A DNA stretch of 64,000 nucleotides from Dallia pectoralis (Eukaryota; Chordata; Actinopteri; Esociformes; Umbridae). Location: assembly GCA_029465975.1 (NCBI GenBank), contig CM055756.1:2894101-2958100 (forward strand). The letters run 5' to 3'. Below are positions 1 to 10,532 of this stretch, piece by piece. A program made the translations under genes and the position numbers. The notes beneath the pieces were generated by a model. That model was not told where the DNA came from. It was given only the letters and a program-made list of their open reading frames with translations, and made no database searches. Every line of letters starts with the position of its first letter. The first letter of the stretch is position 1.

Positions 1-3
1 CCC

Positions 4-150
4 ACACTTATAGGGAAACATGCGTGCGTTCACACACACAGACACACACACACACACCCACACTTATAGGGAAACATGCGTGTGTTCACACACACAAACA
101 CAAGGCTGCATCATGGCCCCCCTCTGGAGTCCAGAGGAACAGGAGCTAAC
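4..150. repeat. CA-rich direct repeat at the window edge
   Basis: A block containing cacttatagggaaacatgcg and a CA run occurs twice, at about 4-56 and 60-112, differing by a few bases. It is a simple duplication anchored on CA microsatellite. The left boundary lies outside the window. Confidence 0.75.
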
Positions 151-417
151 AGTGATCCTGGAAAAGAGGGAGGAAGGAGAGGAGGAAGAAAGTAAGGAAA
201 CAAAAAATAGGGAAATGAGAGAGGAGAGACAAAGGAAAGTAGGAGAACAGATTGAAATTAAAGAGAAAAAGAAAGAGAGGGGGATAAATAGTGAGAACGA
301 AAGAAAATAAATAGTGGAGGATCGAAAGAGAAGGAATACAGAGGGAACGAGAAAGAGAAGGAGTTGAGAGTATTAAGGGAAAAGAAGAGAGAAGAGAGAG
401 GAAAATTAGAGAGTGTT
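150..417. repeat. Purine-rich (GA-rich) low-complexity tract
   Basis: The plus strand is almost entirely A and G here and leads directly into the purine-rich 37-bp array. The short open frame across it is rich in Glu, Lys and Arg, as expected for translated GA-rich DNA. I do not call it a gene. Confidence 0.7.
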
Positions 418-1684
418 GGTGAAAGAGAAAGAGATGGAAGGGGAGGAGAGTATTGGTGAACGATAAAGAGATGGAAGGGGAGGAGAGTATTGGTGAACGA
501 TAAAGAGATGGAAGGGGAGGAGAGTATTGGTGAACGATAAAGAGATGGAAGGGGAGGAGAGTATTGGTGAAAGATAAAGAGATGGAAGGGGAGGAGAGTA
601 TTGGTGAACGATAAAGAGATGGAAGGGGAGGAGAGTATTGGTGAAAGATAAAGAAATGGAAGGGGAGGAGAGTATTGGTGAACGATAAAGAGATGGAAGG
701 GGAGGAGAGTATTGGTGAACGATAAAGAGATGGAAGGGGAGGAGAGTATTGGTGAACGATAAAGAGATGGAAGGGGAGGAGAGTATTGGTGAACGATAAA
801 GAGATGGAAGGGGAGGAGAGTATTGGTGAACGATAAAGAGATGGAAGGAGTGGAGAGTATTGGTGAAAGATAAAGAGATGGAAGGGGAGGAGAGTATTGG
901 TGAACGATAAAGAGATGGAAGGGGAGGAGAGTATTGGTGAAAGATAAAGAGATGGAAGGGGAGGAGAGTATTGGTGAAAGATAAAGAGATGGAAGGGGAG
1001 GAGAGTATTGGTGAACGATAAAGAGATGGAAGGGTGGAGAGTATTGGTGAAAGATAAAGAGATGGAAGGGGAGGAGAGTATTGGTGAAAGATAAAGAGAT
1101 GGAAGGGGAGGAGAGTATTGGTGAACGATAAAGAGATGGAAGGGGAGGAGAGTATTGGTGAAAGATAAAGAGATGGAAGGGGAGGAGAGTATTGGTGAAC
1201 GATAAAGAGATGGAAGGAGTGGAGAGTATTGGTGAAAGATAAAGAGATGGAAGGGGAGGAGAGTATTGGTGAACGATAAAGAGATGGAAGGGGAGGAGAG
1301 TATTGGTGAAAGATAAAGAGATGGAAGGGGAGGAGAGTATTGGTGAAAGATAAAGAGATGGAAGGGGAGGAGAGTATTGGTGAACGATAAAGAGATGGAA
1401 GGAGTGGAAAGTATTGGTGAAAGATAAAGAGATGGAAGGGGAGGAGAGTATTGGTGAACGATAAAGAGATGGAAGGGGAGGAGAGTATTGGTGAAAGATA
1501 AAGAGATGGAAGGGGAGGAGAGTATTGGTGAACGATAAAGAGATGGAAGGAGTGGAGAGTATTGGTGAAAGATAAAGAGATGGAAGGGGAGGAGAGTATT
1601 GGTGAACGATAAAGAGATGGAAGGGGAGGAGAGTATTGGTGAACGATAAAGAGATGGAAGGGGAGGAGAGTATTGGTGAAAGAG
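418..1684. repeat. 37-bp minisatellite, about 34 copies, purine-rich
   Basis: The repeated unit begins gtgaacgataaagagatgga and ends gaggagagtattg. Copies differ mainly by gaacgata versus gaaagata and by ggggagg versus ggagtgg, and some are a few bases shorter. The plus strand is roughly 85 percent purine through the array, which together with the adjoining GA tract gives about 1.5 kb of strong purine/pyrimidine strand asymmetry. Stop codons recur in the frames, so there is no coding potential. Confidence 0.95.
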
Positions 1685-4490
1685 AACAGAGAAGAGAGAG
1701 TATAGAGAGAGCAGCGGATTGAGCGAGGAAGTGGAGCGTATTTGAGCCAGGCGATGGGAGTGAGAGGGACGGGCTCCCTGTACTAGGAGGCCTTAATGAG
1801 CATTGGCTCTAAACCCCAGAGAGTGTCTGTATCTCACCGACTCCATCCCTCCCTCCCTCTCTCTCTCTCCGTCTCTCTCCGTCCCTCTCTTGTCGGCAAC
1901 ACTGCACACAGACACAGCATAACACAGGATGAACACACATATGCACACACACACACACTCACAGACAAACCCATGCACACACACACACACTCCCACGCAC
2001 ACAGACCACAGAGATGGAAGGAGGTCTCATCTGTTTATCCATGCCATTATAGCATCTGTTCCAGCATCGGCAGAGCCTTCTCCATGCTAGAGTCTTTGAT
2101 TTTTGCGAAATTCATTGGTTGATCCCTTCAGGTGACCTAGTTAGAGTATCATAATGACTAGGTTGGAGTCATGGGAACGATTCGGCAAACAGGGGCGGAC
2201 AATTCACCCGTTTTGGAAAGTACCACTGTTTGGACAAAATTAAAATGGCCGACGCCTTTACGTCCGCTGAACACTTAAACATGACGCGCACGTCTAACTT
2301 GGCAATCTTGAAAATCCAATTTCACCCCGAATGCAGCATGTACCCAAAACTTATCACATGGACAATTTTCTTGCCCATTTAATTAAATGATCCTTTCGAT
2401 TGTCATTTCTGGTTGTAACCACATTTTGAGAAAATGTTGCTCATCGTTTATATAGTAAAGCCTGTTCTCTCCCACTCTCTCTTTACACACACACACATAC
2501 ACACACACACACTTTGTGTATTTGGCCAGTTATAAATTATATTCACCTCAGGGCACAGTTCCAGCTAAATGCCGCCTGGTAATGAAACAACAGTAACGGC
2601 GCACATGACACACTTCCCACCAGCTGAGGGAACCATTGCTGCAGCTCCACCTTCATCCGTTTCATTACATTAAGTCAGTACAGTGAGGCAGTGAGAGGTC
2701 CAAATAAACCCATCTCTGGACCAGGGGGGGAGAGAGGTACATGAGCTATAGCCACAGATAATAGCCACTTCAGGCATTAGCCAAACACCTGCGGTCATAA
2801 TGACCTGGTTGTTGTTTTTCCTCCTCTTCTTCATAGCACACCATCTCTAAATACTAATGTGGCCTTGATAAGCACTCACTTATCACTGCACACGGCGTTA
2901 GTTCCGGATGGAGGGGCGACACGCCGACGGATAAGCTGTGGCCAGGTGTGAAGCCTTTTGTTTCGTCCTCTTCTCTTTAAAAGAGCCCTCTCTGTTTTCC
3001 TCCAGGAAATAGCTAAAAGACAAGGTAACCAGATATCCTGATTTATGGTGCGACGCGAGCGAGGCATGAAAAATTGAAAAATGATGAACAACTGGACAAA
3101 AATGGAGAGGGAACAAGTTGCAGAGGCGACAGAGGGGACAGCCGTAAATCTGGGCCCGGGACGATGCGACGTTTGTGTGCAGAGGTAAACACAGGAATCA
3201 CATTGGACACACACAGACACACACACACACACACGTCTATGTGTGGTTTGTAGAGGCTCCTGTTTAACTACTTGAGTATAAAATATGATAGTAAAGTAAA
3301 GGTTACGGGGAAGGTTTGCCAGGCTTTTCGTTTCATGAATTGTTTAAAAATTGTAATACATTTTCATTTAGCAGTTTAACATTTTGTAGTGCATCACTAC
3401 ACAGTGTACATTAGGTCGGTCTGGTTGCTTAATAAGACTACCGTTTAACTAAAATGTGCTGTCCTGATTAGGAAAAGTTATCTAGGTGACATTGTCTTGG
3501 AATCCAAATAAACTCTTTTTAAATATGGTGCTATTAGTGGTCGATGGGGAGGTGAGCAATAAAAACGTATACATTCTGCTTTATAGAGGTACAGATTAAA
3601 ACAAGTAGATCTAAGACGAATATAAGGCAATTACACACACCAGGTGCTGTCTTTAACTGTAATCACAGATTCTTCATGTCAATTTCACGACAATCTCGGT
3701 CAAATGTAAACACAATACCCTGCCATTTCCCTGCCAGGCAAATAAAAATACTCGCAGTGACGCTTGTCAACATGTCAATTGTCTACAAATATAGTTAATT
3801 AATTATTAAAGTTCAGCTCCACTGGTGTAATTACACGGCTTCCCGTGTTCCCATGCACAGTAACAGCTGACGGCTGAGGTAAAAAATGTCTTAACTGAGA
3901 CTATTCTCCCGGATCACCCTCTATCTTTTACTGCAGCGGAAATAAAAAATATATAAAAAAACACCTCAAAACAGATACACTTGTCTTGCATCTGACGCTG
4001 TATAAAAGACCAGCTAGCTTGGGAAAATAATTGCCTACTAAGTTTCCTGGGACTAACGTCTCTGTTTCTAGCTCAGGATAACTGTGGACACAATTATGGC
4101 AGCCATATTGATACATCTAAATGAGGTGCGAAACATGGCTACGTTTCACTATAGACAGCTAAGTAGCCTAATGTCATCAAAAAAACAGATATCCAGCTCC
4201 TTAAACGTACGCTACTGCAGTGACTGGCGCGCTCTATCCTACTCCTGTGCGTACGCTATGAAGTGACGAGTTTCAAACAGCAAGGATATATAATGTTTCT
4301 CGCGCTAATGGTCTGCTTTGGGCATGCTGTATTTATATCAACTATATAAAACCATCCAAGGAGCTCAAGAAGGCCTAGCTGATGTTTAGACTACAATGTA
4401 TCCGGGCTGGGGCCTGAACTCTCTCCTGGGAGTTTTGTCGTTGGCCACATGAGCCACCAATTAACTAATTCAAATGATTTGATGTCAATT
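1685..4490. other. Unique non-coding stretch with CA and CT microsatellites
   Basis: I see no gene. The stretch holds a CT-rich tract at about 1848-1880 and CA microsatellites at about 1936-1998, 2484-2513 and 3207-3234. The open frames crossing them are low complexity, such as His/Thr or Cys/Val runs from CA repeats. The remainder is ordinary AT-rich sequence without a recognisable element. Confidence 0.6.
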
Positions 4491-4800
4491 GTATCGATTA
4501 AATAGGTTACTTCAATCAAGTTCACTAACGCCATGGCTACTGTTTAATGGCGTATTCATGTAATTGCATTTCCAGTGGTGTCTTTATTTGTGTGATTTAC
4601 TTCTCAGCAGTGCGGGGGGAGGGGTGACTGGAAGCTTCATAAGTGCTTATGCTAGCTAAATCATTAGGTAAGATAGCTAGCCATGCTACCAGCTGTGTTT
4701 TTCAATTGGCTTTGTATTGTCTGTCGTTATCTTACGGGCTAGGGGCCTACCTGCTGCTGATATCAACTCTCTCTTCTTGGGCAACTGTCCAGACTGGTTT

Positions 4801-4836
<36 letters not shown>

Positions 4837-5010
4837 ACACTTACACACACATACACACACATACACAGACACACGCGCGCACACAATCAGGTGAGGGGTC
4901 TTGTTGTCTGCTCCATAACCTTTGTCTTCTTTTTACGACTGTTTGGAGGACAGGGTGAGAGTGTTGGGAACTGAGGCTTTATTGTTTGGGATTTTGGGTA
5001 TGAGAGGGGA
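4490..5010 (+). repeat. Left copy of an inverted duplication (partner at 52525-53005)
   Basis: This segment aligns by eye to the reverse complement of 52525-53005. The core 4612-4799 matches 52691-52878 over 188 bases with only four mismatches. The flanks share long islands with indels and perhaps 70-75 percent identity, for example ctttttacgact and attgcatttcc. A CA microsatellite (4800-4885) sits at the same relative place in both copies. The core contains gctagcta and tagctagc as an internal inverted pair. The family was not recognised. It could be a dispersed repeat or a segmental inverted duplication. Confidence 0.85.
4800..4885. repeat. CA microsatellite
   Basis: An almost uninterrupted (CA)n run with ATA and GCGC interruptions. 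It lies at the edge of the near-identical core of the inverted duplication, and a shorter GT run occupies the matching place near 52655-52685. Confidence 0.95.
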
Positions 5011-5086
5011 CACGAGATATTCCCACCGGTTTAATTCACGATGATTCACGACATGAATACTCACACTCAGGTCTCATCACACAGCC

Positions 5087-6358
5087 TTCCTGGTTCTGCC
5101 TTCCTAGTGATGCCTTCCTGGTTCTGCCTTCCTGGAACTCCCTTCCTGGTTCTGCCTTCCTGGTTCTCCCTTCCTTGTTCTACCTTTCTGGTACTGCCTT
5201 CCTGGTTCTGCCTTCCTGGTACTCCCTTTCTGGTACTGCCTTCCTGGTACTCCCTTCCTGGTTCTGCCTTCCTGGTACTCCCATCCTGGTTCTGCCTTCC
5301 TGGTACTCCCTTCCTGGTTCTGCCTTCCTGGTTCTACCTTCCTGGTGCTGCCTTCCTGGTTCTACCTTCCTGGTGCTGCCTTCCTGGTAATCCCTTCCTG
5401 ATTCTACCTTCCTGGTAATCCCTTCCTGGTTCTACCTTCCTGGTAATCCCGTCCTGGTTCTGCCTTCCTGGTAATCCCTTCCTGGTTCTACCTTCCTGGT
5501 AATCCCTTCCTGGTTATACCTTCCTGGTAATCCCGTCCTGGTTCTACCTTCCTGGTAATCCCGTCCTGGTTCTACCTTCCTGGTAATCCCTTCCTGGTTC
5601 TACCTTCCTGGTAATCCCTTCCTGGTTCTACCTTCCTGGTAATCCCGTCCTGGTTCTGCCTTCCTGGTAATCCCTTCCTGGTTCTACCTTCCTGGTAATC
5701 CCTTCCTGGTTCTACCTTCCTGGTAATCCCGTCCTGGTTCTACCTTCCTGGTAATCCCGTCCTGGTTCTACATTCCTGGTAATCCCTTCCTGGTTCTACC
5801 TTCCTGGTAATCCCTTCCTGGTTCTACCTTCCTGGTAATCCCGTCCTGGTTCTGCCTTCCTGGTAATCCCTTCCTGGTTCTACCTTCCTGGTAATCCCTT
5901 CCTGGTTCTACCAACCTGGTAATCCCGTCCTGGTTCTACCTTCCTGGTAATCCCGTCCTGGTTCTACCTTCCTGGTAATCCCTTCCTGGTTCTACCTTCC
6001 TGGTAATCTTGTCCTGGTTCTACCTTCCTGGTAATCCCTTCCTGGTTCTACCTTCCTGGTAATCCCGTCCTGGTTCTACCTTCCTGGTAATCCCTTCCTG
6101 GTTCTACCTTCCTGGTAATCCCTTCCTGGTTCTACCTTCCTGGTAATCCTGTCCTGGTTCTACCTTCCTGGTAATCCCTTCCTGGTTCTACCTTCCTGGT
6201 AATCCCGTCCTGGTTCTACCTTCCTGGTATTCCCGTCCTGGTTCTACCTTCCTGGTAATCCCTTCCTGATTCTACCTTCCTGGTAGTTCCGTCCTGGTTC
6301 TACCTTCCTGGTAATCCCTTCCTGGTTCTACCTTCCTGGTACTCCCTTCCTGGTACCG
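5087..6358. repeat. 15-bp minisatellite (cttcctggt family), about 85 copies
   Basis: The basic unit is cttcctggttctgcc. From about 5395 it alternates with cttcctggtaatccc, giving a 30-bp higher-order dimer. Because 15 is a multiple of three, the first part reads as a repeated Phe-Leu-Val-Leu-Pro-Ser-Trp peptide in an open frame at 5041-5418. That frame is a by-product of periodicity, not a gene. Occasional units carry gtcctgg or ttcctgat variants. Confidence 0.97.
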
Positions 6359-7460
6359 TCTTGCTGATGCTACCTATGTATTGGTGTAGGCTAGCAAGGC
6401 CACTACAGCATGACCGTTGGAAGGCATTCAAAAGTCCTGTATAACACGCCACAGTCTCATTAAGTATTAAGCAGCGAGTCAGGCCTTAAATCATCCAGGT
6501 GGTCCCCAGCCTGCTGACCCTCCTACGCCTGGCGGAGGCAGGGGCAGGAGCAGCGTTTCATCACTGATACAGCAAACTGGACACCCCGCTGATTTAATGG
6601 AGTACAATTACACTGTTTCTGACACAATAGACGGCTAACATTTATACAGCTCCCTCCCACCACCGTACAAACGTGGGCAAACATACATTTATTTAGCCAC
6701 TAAGCTTCACGCTGTTTCACATATTCGTAAACTGGATCTAGTGGTTTTCTGCGGCACCACTCACATACTATAAGATTATCTAATATTTCTTGACCTTTAT
6801 TTCACCAGGCAATTCTTATTTAGAACGAGATGCTGGCAAGCAGCACGAGGCCTCCTGTGGGGATGGGATTAGAAACTCTAAGTGTGGTACCAACAAAATA
6901 GATACAGATAGAAGGAGCATGGCAACAAACACAAATTAACTCGAGCACAAATTGACACCAAAATACTGCTATAAGAATATTTCAAACACGACAGCAAGAC
7001 AACATTGTAACAATTCGGCTCGATACCAAAGCTGCATGACGACCACACGTTGTTTTAACAATACAGCGCAGAAACGACACATCACGACAACAGGACAAAG
7101 TGACGACGTCACAAAAAAAAGAAATAACATGCAAATAAGTTGACCATTAAACATGTTGACAACACATCCCATAAACTAAACATCGTACCGACAACGAAAC
7201 ACGGAAACAGCGCCAAATGAGAACGAAAGACACATGCTAACAAGAAAACATTCTAACAACGGCGATTGAATATAAGGCGACAACAGCTGTCCGCGATCGA
7301 GTCTTTGAGTGTGTCAACGGAAACAAAACCATCTAGCTAACAATATTTTGGCAGCTCGTTCTAGTCAATATGTGAAAGGAACCGAAAGAGAACCTTTTTG
7401 TGTATTAGGTAAGCCTATGTCAAATTGGGGGAACAGCAGGTATCAGGTATAACCTGTTGC
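6359..7460. other. Unique non-coding stretch with a possible old dispersed-repeat relic
   Basis: No gene seen. At about 6791-6870 the sequence tttatttcaccaggcaattc resembles the tttatttaaccagg motif of a common teleost dispersed repeat, but it is too degraded for assignment. The rest (6900-7440) is A-rich with many ACAA and CAAC words. It has no recognised element. Confidence 0.4.
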
Positions 7461-8550
7461 ACCTGATGTTCAAGCACAGAGGGTTTATTACAGAGTACAT
7501 AGAGAGGTGAAGTGTCCTATGAGATGTACTGCTAGCCAACCTGATGTTCAAGCACAGAGGGTTTATTACAGAGTACATAGAGAGGTGACGTGTCCTATGA
7601 GATACACTGCTAGCCGACCTGATGTTCAAGCACAGAGGGTTTATTACAGAGTACATAGAGAGGTGAAGTGTCCTATGAGATACACTGCTAGCCGACCTGA
7701 TGTTCAAGCACAGAGGGTTTATTACAGAGTACATAGAGAGGTGAAGTGTCCTATGAGATACACTGCTAGCCGACCTGATGTTCAAGCACAGAGGGTTTAT
7801 TACAGAGTACATAGAGAGGTGACGTGTCCTATGAGATACACTGCTAGCCGACCTGATGTTCAAGCACAGAGGGTTTATTACGGAGTACATAGAGAGGTGA
7901 CGTGTCCTATGAGATACACTGCTAGCCAACCTGATGTTCAAGCACAGAGGGTTTATTACAGAGTACATAGAGAGGTGACGTGTCCTATGAGATACACTGC
8001 TAGCCGACCTGATGTTCAAGCACAGAGGGTTTATTACAGAGTACATAGAGAGGTGAAGTGTCCTATGAGATACACTGCTAGCCGACCTGATGTTCAAGCA
8101 CAGAGGGTTTATTACGGAGTACATAGAGAGGTGAAGTGTCCTATGAGATACACTGCTAGCCAACCTGATGTTCAAGCACAGAGGGTTTATTACAGAGTAC
8201 ATAGAGAGGTGACGTGTCCTATGAGATACACTGCTAGCCAACCTGATGTTCAAGCACAGAGGGTTTATTACAGAGTACATAGAGAGGTGACGTGTCCTAT
8301 GAGATACACTGCTAGCCGACCTGATGTTCAAGCACAGAGGGTTTATTACGGAGTACATAGAGAGGTGAAGTGTCCTATGAGATACACTGCTAGCCAACCT
8401 GATGTTCAAGCACAGAGGGTTTATTACAGAGTACATAGAGAGGTGACGTGTCCTATGAGATGTACTGCTAGCCGACCTGATGTTCAAGCACAGAGGGTTT
8501 ATTACAGAGTACATAGAGAGGTGACGTGTCCTATGAGATACACTGCTAGC
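7461..8550. repeat. 78-bp minisatellite, 14 copies, left part of a split array
   Basis: Copies start with acctgatgttcaagcacaga at 7461 and then every 78 bases up to 8475. Differences are few: gccgacc versus gccaacc, gacgtgtc versus gaagtgtc, and tacaga versus tacgga. The period is 26 codons with no stop in one frame of each strand. This produces long open frames on plus (7507-8718, 403 residues) and minus (7420-8604, 394 residues). I interpret both as artefacts of the repeat. The array is cut at 8550 by a hAT element and resumes at 10422. Confidence 0.97.
8543..8550. repeat. 8-bp target site duplication, left (ctgctagc)
   Basis: The bases ctgctagc precede the element end cagagctg and recur directly after the other element end at 10414-10421. 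The octamer is part of the 78-bp unit, so the insertion site in the array is known exactly. Confidence 0.97.
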
Positions 8551-8917
8551 CAGAGCTGTAGTACTCGAGACCGGTCTCGGTCTCGAGACCGGTCTCGAGA
8601 CCACTTTTTTAAGGTCTCGGTCTCGTCTCGGTCTCGGTTACATTTGGACTCGGTCTCGACTCGGTCTCGGACAGTAAGGACTCGTAAATTCCTCCGAGAC
8701 CAGCCGAGACCAGCGTAGAAATTATCGCCCACAATTTTTTCTAGCAAAATATTTAAGTATGACATGTAGAGGCTGTATTTCCATTGGCTGTATTTCGTCC
8801 AGAGTCAGACTGTTTTTTTCTGATGTGGCTTATCCCGCCAATGGCTATCTACTTTTGAAGAAAAGCCCACCCCCAGCGTCGCTAGAGCGTGCACCCATTC
8901 ACGTAAATACTTCAATC

Positions 8918-9325
8918 TTAAACATATGCTCGATCATGTCTCCACAATCTGCCATTATATTCGTTTTGCCTATATTCAGCACACTGAGCACAAATAAATA
9001 ATTTGTCCGAAAACTCACAGCGGTTAGTAATTAAAATACATATATAATGTTGAAAATCTACAGCCGACGTCCTTCCATGACTTTTCCTAAATACGTACAT
9101 TTTACCTTGTCCCGTTTTCAGAATTGCAAAATCACAAACCGAACAATATATAAAACTACTATTTACATGTTTTTTGATACCTAAACTGCCTTCCTGTCGC
9201 CAAAATCCCACGCCGCTGGGCGTTGGTACCCTAATTACGGTACCCAGACACCGATCACACTTCACTGAGCCTATGATGGCAATGGTTGAATGGGCGATAC
9301 ACAGACAAATACTACGAGAACACAT
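8918..9325 (-). CDS. Open frame of unknown meaning within the hAT element
   Basis: A 135-codon frame on the minus strand of copy 1. The corresponding frame in copy 2 (42364-42654) is interrupted after 96 codons, and the shared part is nearly identical. It contains several Cys residues (VKCDRCLG) but no domain I recognise. Because two closely related element copies would share any chance frame, conservation here is weak evidence for coding. I list it only as a candidate. Confidence 0.15.
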   Translation of the reverse strand: MCSRSICLCIAHSTIAIIGSVKCDRCLGTVIRVPTPSGVGFWRQEGSLGIKKHVNSSFIYCSVCDFAILKTGQGKMYVFRKSHGRTSAVDFQHYICILITNRCEFSDKLFICAQCAEYRQNEYNGRLWRHDRAYV

Positions 9326-9619
9326 ATAGACAATAGTCTGATTGGCTTGGTTGAACTACAAAAAGAGGTACGTTTATAAAGAAATATGTTTCACTAAATA
9401 AACAGAACGAATTCCGCCAAATACATACAGCCTCATTGTGTCATGCGCCTATTGTACTCAATAATTAATAACGAATGAACCACAGTGTATTCATATAGCC
9501 TACAAGAGACTTCAACAAAATATTGTTTTATATCGAAATTAAACGAATATAAACAATAATTATTAATAGGCTTACTACAAATGGGCGATAAATGAAATTA
9601 CTCATGCACACAGAAGGAC

Positions 9620-9886
9620 GTGGGACATACATACGTCCGGGGCATATGGCAGAAAGAGCATAAAACTAGACCGGTTATGGTCCAATCTATATCAAACTGG
9701 ACCCGTTTTGGTCCGATCTTCATTAAACTGGACGGGTTTCGGTCTGATCTATATGAACACTGCTGCTGTCTCATGTGCACTCGTAACAAGACTAATGAAC
9801 ACTGTGCGCATTGCAACCGGTTCGTTTGCGTGTCCTGCTCAAGCAGACAAACAACTGAAGCTGCGTGCCTGTGGACGGATAAATAA
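9620..9886 (+). CDS. Short frame inside the hAT element with a cysteine-rich tail
   Basis: A frame of 88 codons lies in copy 1, and its 3' half is kept in copy 2 (43044-43244). The conserved part carries C-x2-C, then eight residues, then C-x2-C-x4-C-x2-C, reading CLMCTRN...HCAHCNRFVCVSC, and stops soon after. Cysteine knuckles at the extreme C-terminus are characteristic of piggyBac-type transposases, so this may be a captured or fossil transposase tail. Against that, the element has hAT-type ends and an 8-bp duplication rather than TTAA, and upstream sequence gives no catalytic domain. Expression and function are unknown. I would treat it as a conserved remnant rather than a working gene. 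Confidence 0.3.
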   Translation: MGHTYVRGIWQKEHKTRPVMVQSISNWTRFGPIFIKLDGFRSDLYEHCCCLMCTRNKTNEHCAHCNRFVCVSCSSRQTTEAACLWTDK

Positions 9887-10413
9887 TTATAAATAGATTT
9901 GTTTATCGGCCAATCATGCGCAAATCATTTGATTGCAAGTCGCTTGTGATCTAAAACGTGTTAACATTTACTACATCAACATAGGACATACAGTTTGATG
10001 GATTTTCATTTATTCGATTTTTTTAAATTTTAATATGATAGCCTGTGCATTTTAAAATCATGGTTTTATTTTCGTATTTTATGTCTACATAAGACAATAA
10101 ATAGGCCTACATACTATTTTAATAAAATTCATTTCATTCAGGATGACAACACAATAGATGATCTGATGCTGTTGGTCAAGTGTTTTTTTACATTGGTCAC
10201 TGGACCAAAAACATGTAATATTATTTAGTGTTGATATGACTGGTCTCGGTCTCGGCCCCCTTCGGTATCGGTCTCGTCTCGGTCTCGGCCCCCTTCGGTC
10301 TCGGTCTCGTCTCGGTCTCGGCCCCCTTCGGTCTTGGTCTCGTCTCGGTCTCGGCCCCCTTCGGTCTCGGTCTCGTCTCGGTCTCGCTTTAGGTGGTCTC
10401 GAGCACAGCTCTG

Positions 10414-10421
10414 CTGCTAGC
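10414..10421. repeat. 8-bp target site duplication, right (ctgctagc)
   Basis: Identical to 8543-8550 and immediately outside the right end cagctctg of the hAT element. Confidence 0.97.
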
Positions 10422-10532
10422 CAACCTGATGTTCAAGCACAGAGGGTTTATTACAGAGTACATAGAGAGGTGACGTGTCCTATGAGATACACTGCTAGCC
10501 GACCTGATGTTCAAGCACAGAGGGTTTATTAC
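10422..10532. repeat. 78-bp minisatellite, right remnant (about 1.4 copies)
   Basis: One full copy starting acctgatg at 10424 and a partial one from 10502 that ends near tttattac at 10532. It continues the array interrupted at 8550. Removing the element and one target duplication joins the two parts in register. Confidence 0.95.

Larger units (their letters stand above)
8551..10413 (+). mobile_element. Non-autonomous hAT-like DNA transposon, copy 1 (1863 bp)
   Basis: The ends are cagagctgtagtactcgaga and, at the right, gagcacagctctg, imperfect inverted repeats starting CAGAGCTGT. They are flanked by a perfect 8-bp duplication ctgctagc, which is diagnostic of the hAT superfamily. The CAGAG start and the following GTACT resemble Tol2-type ends. 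Both subterminal regions are packed with ggtctc/gagacc hexamers. The left one contains gagaccggtctc palindromes. The right one (10236-10391) holds about four 33-bp repeats of ggtctcgtctcggtctcgg plus a C-rich spacer. I found no hAT transposase (no recognisable DDE/RW domain). Short frames at 8759-9001 (+), 8918-9325 (-) and 9620-9886 (+) are shared with copy 2. I infer mobilisation in trans. Confidence 0.93.

Noticed and set aside
5041..5418. 125-codon hydrophobic repeat peptide
   Set aside because: Direct translation of the 15-bp minisatellite, which ends as the unit changes to one with stops.
6791..6870. Definite dispersed-repeat copy with tttatttcaccagg
   Set aside because: Only a short motif matches the known fish repeat, and ends and body are not identifiable. 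Kept as a remark in the region entry.
7507..8718. 403-codon open frame of 26-residue repeats on plus (and 394 codons on minus)
   Set aside because: Both strands are open only because the unit is 78 bp. No start context, no splice or domain evidence, and the plus frame runs on into the hAT element.
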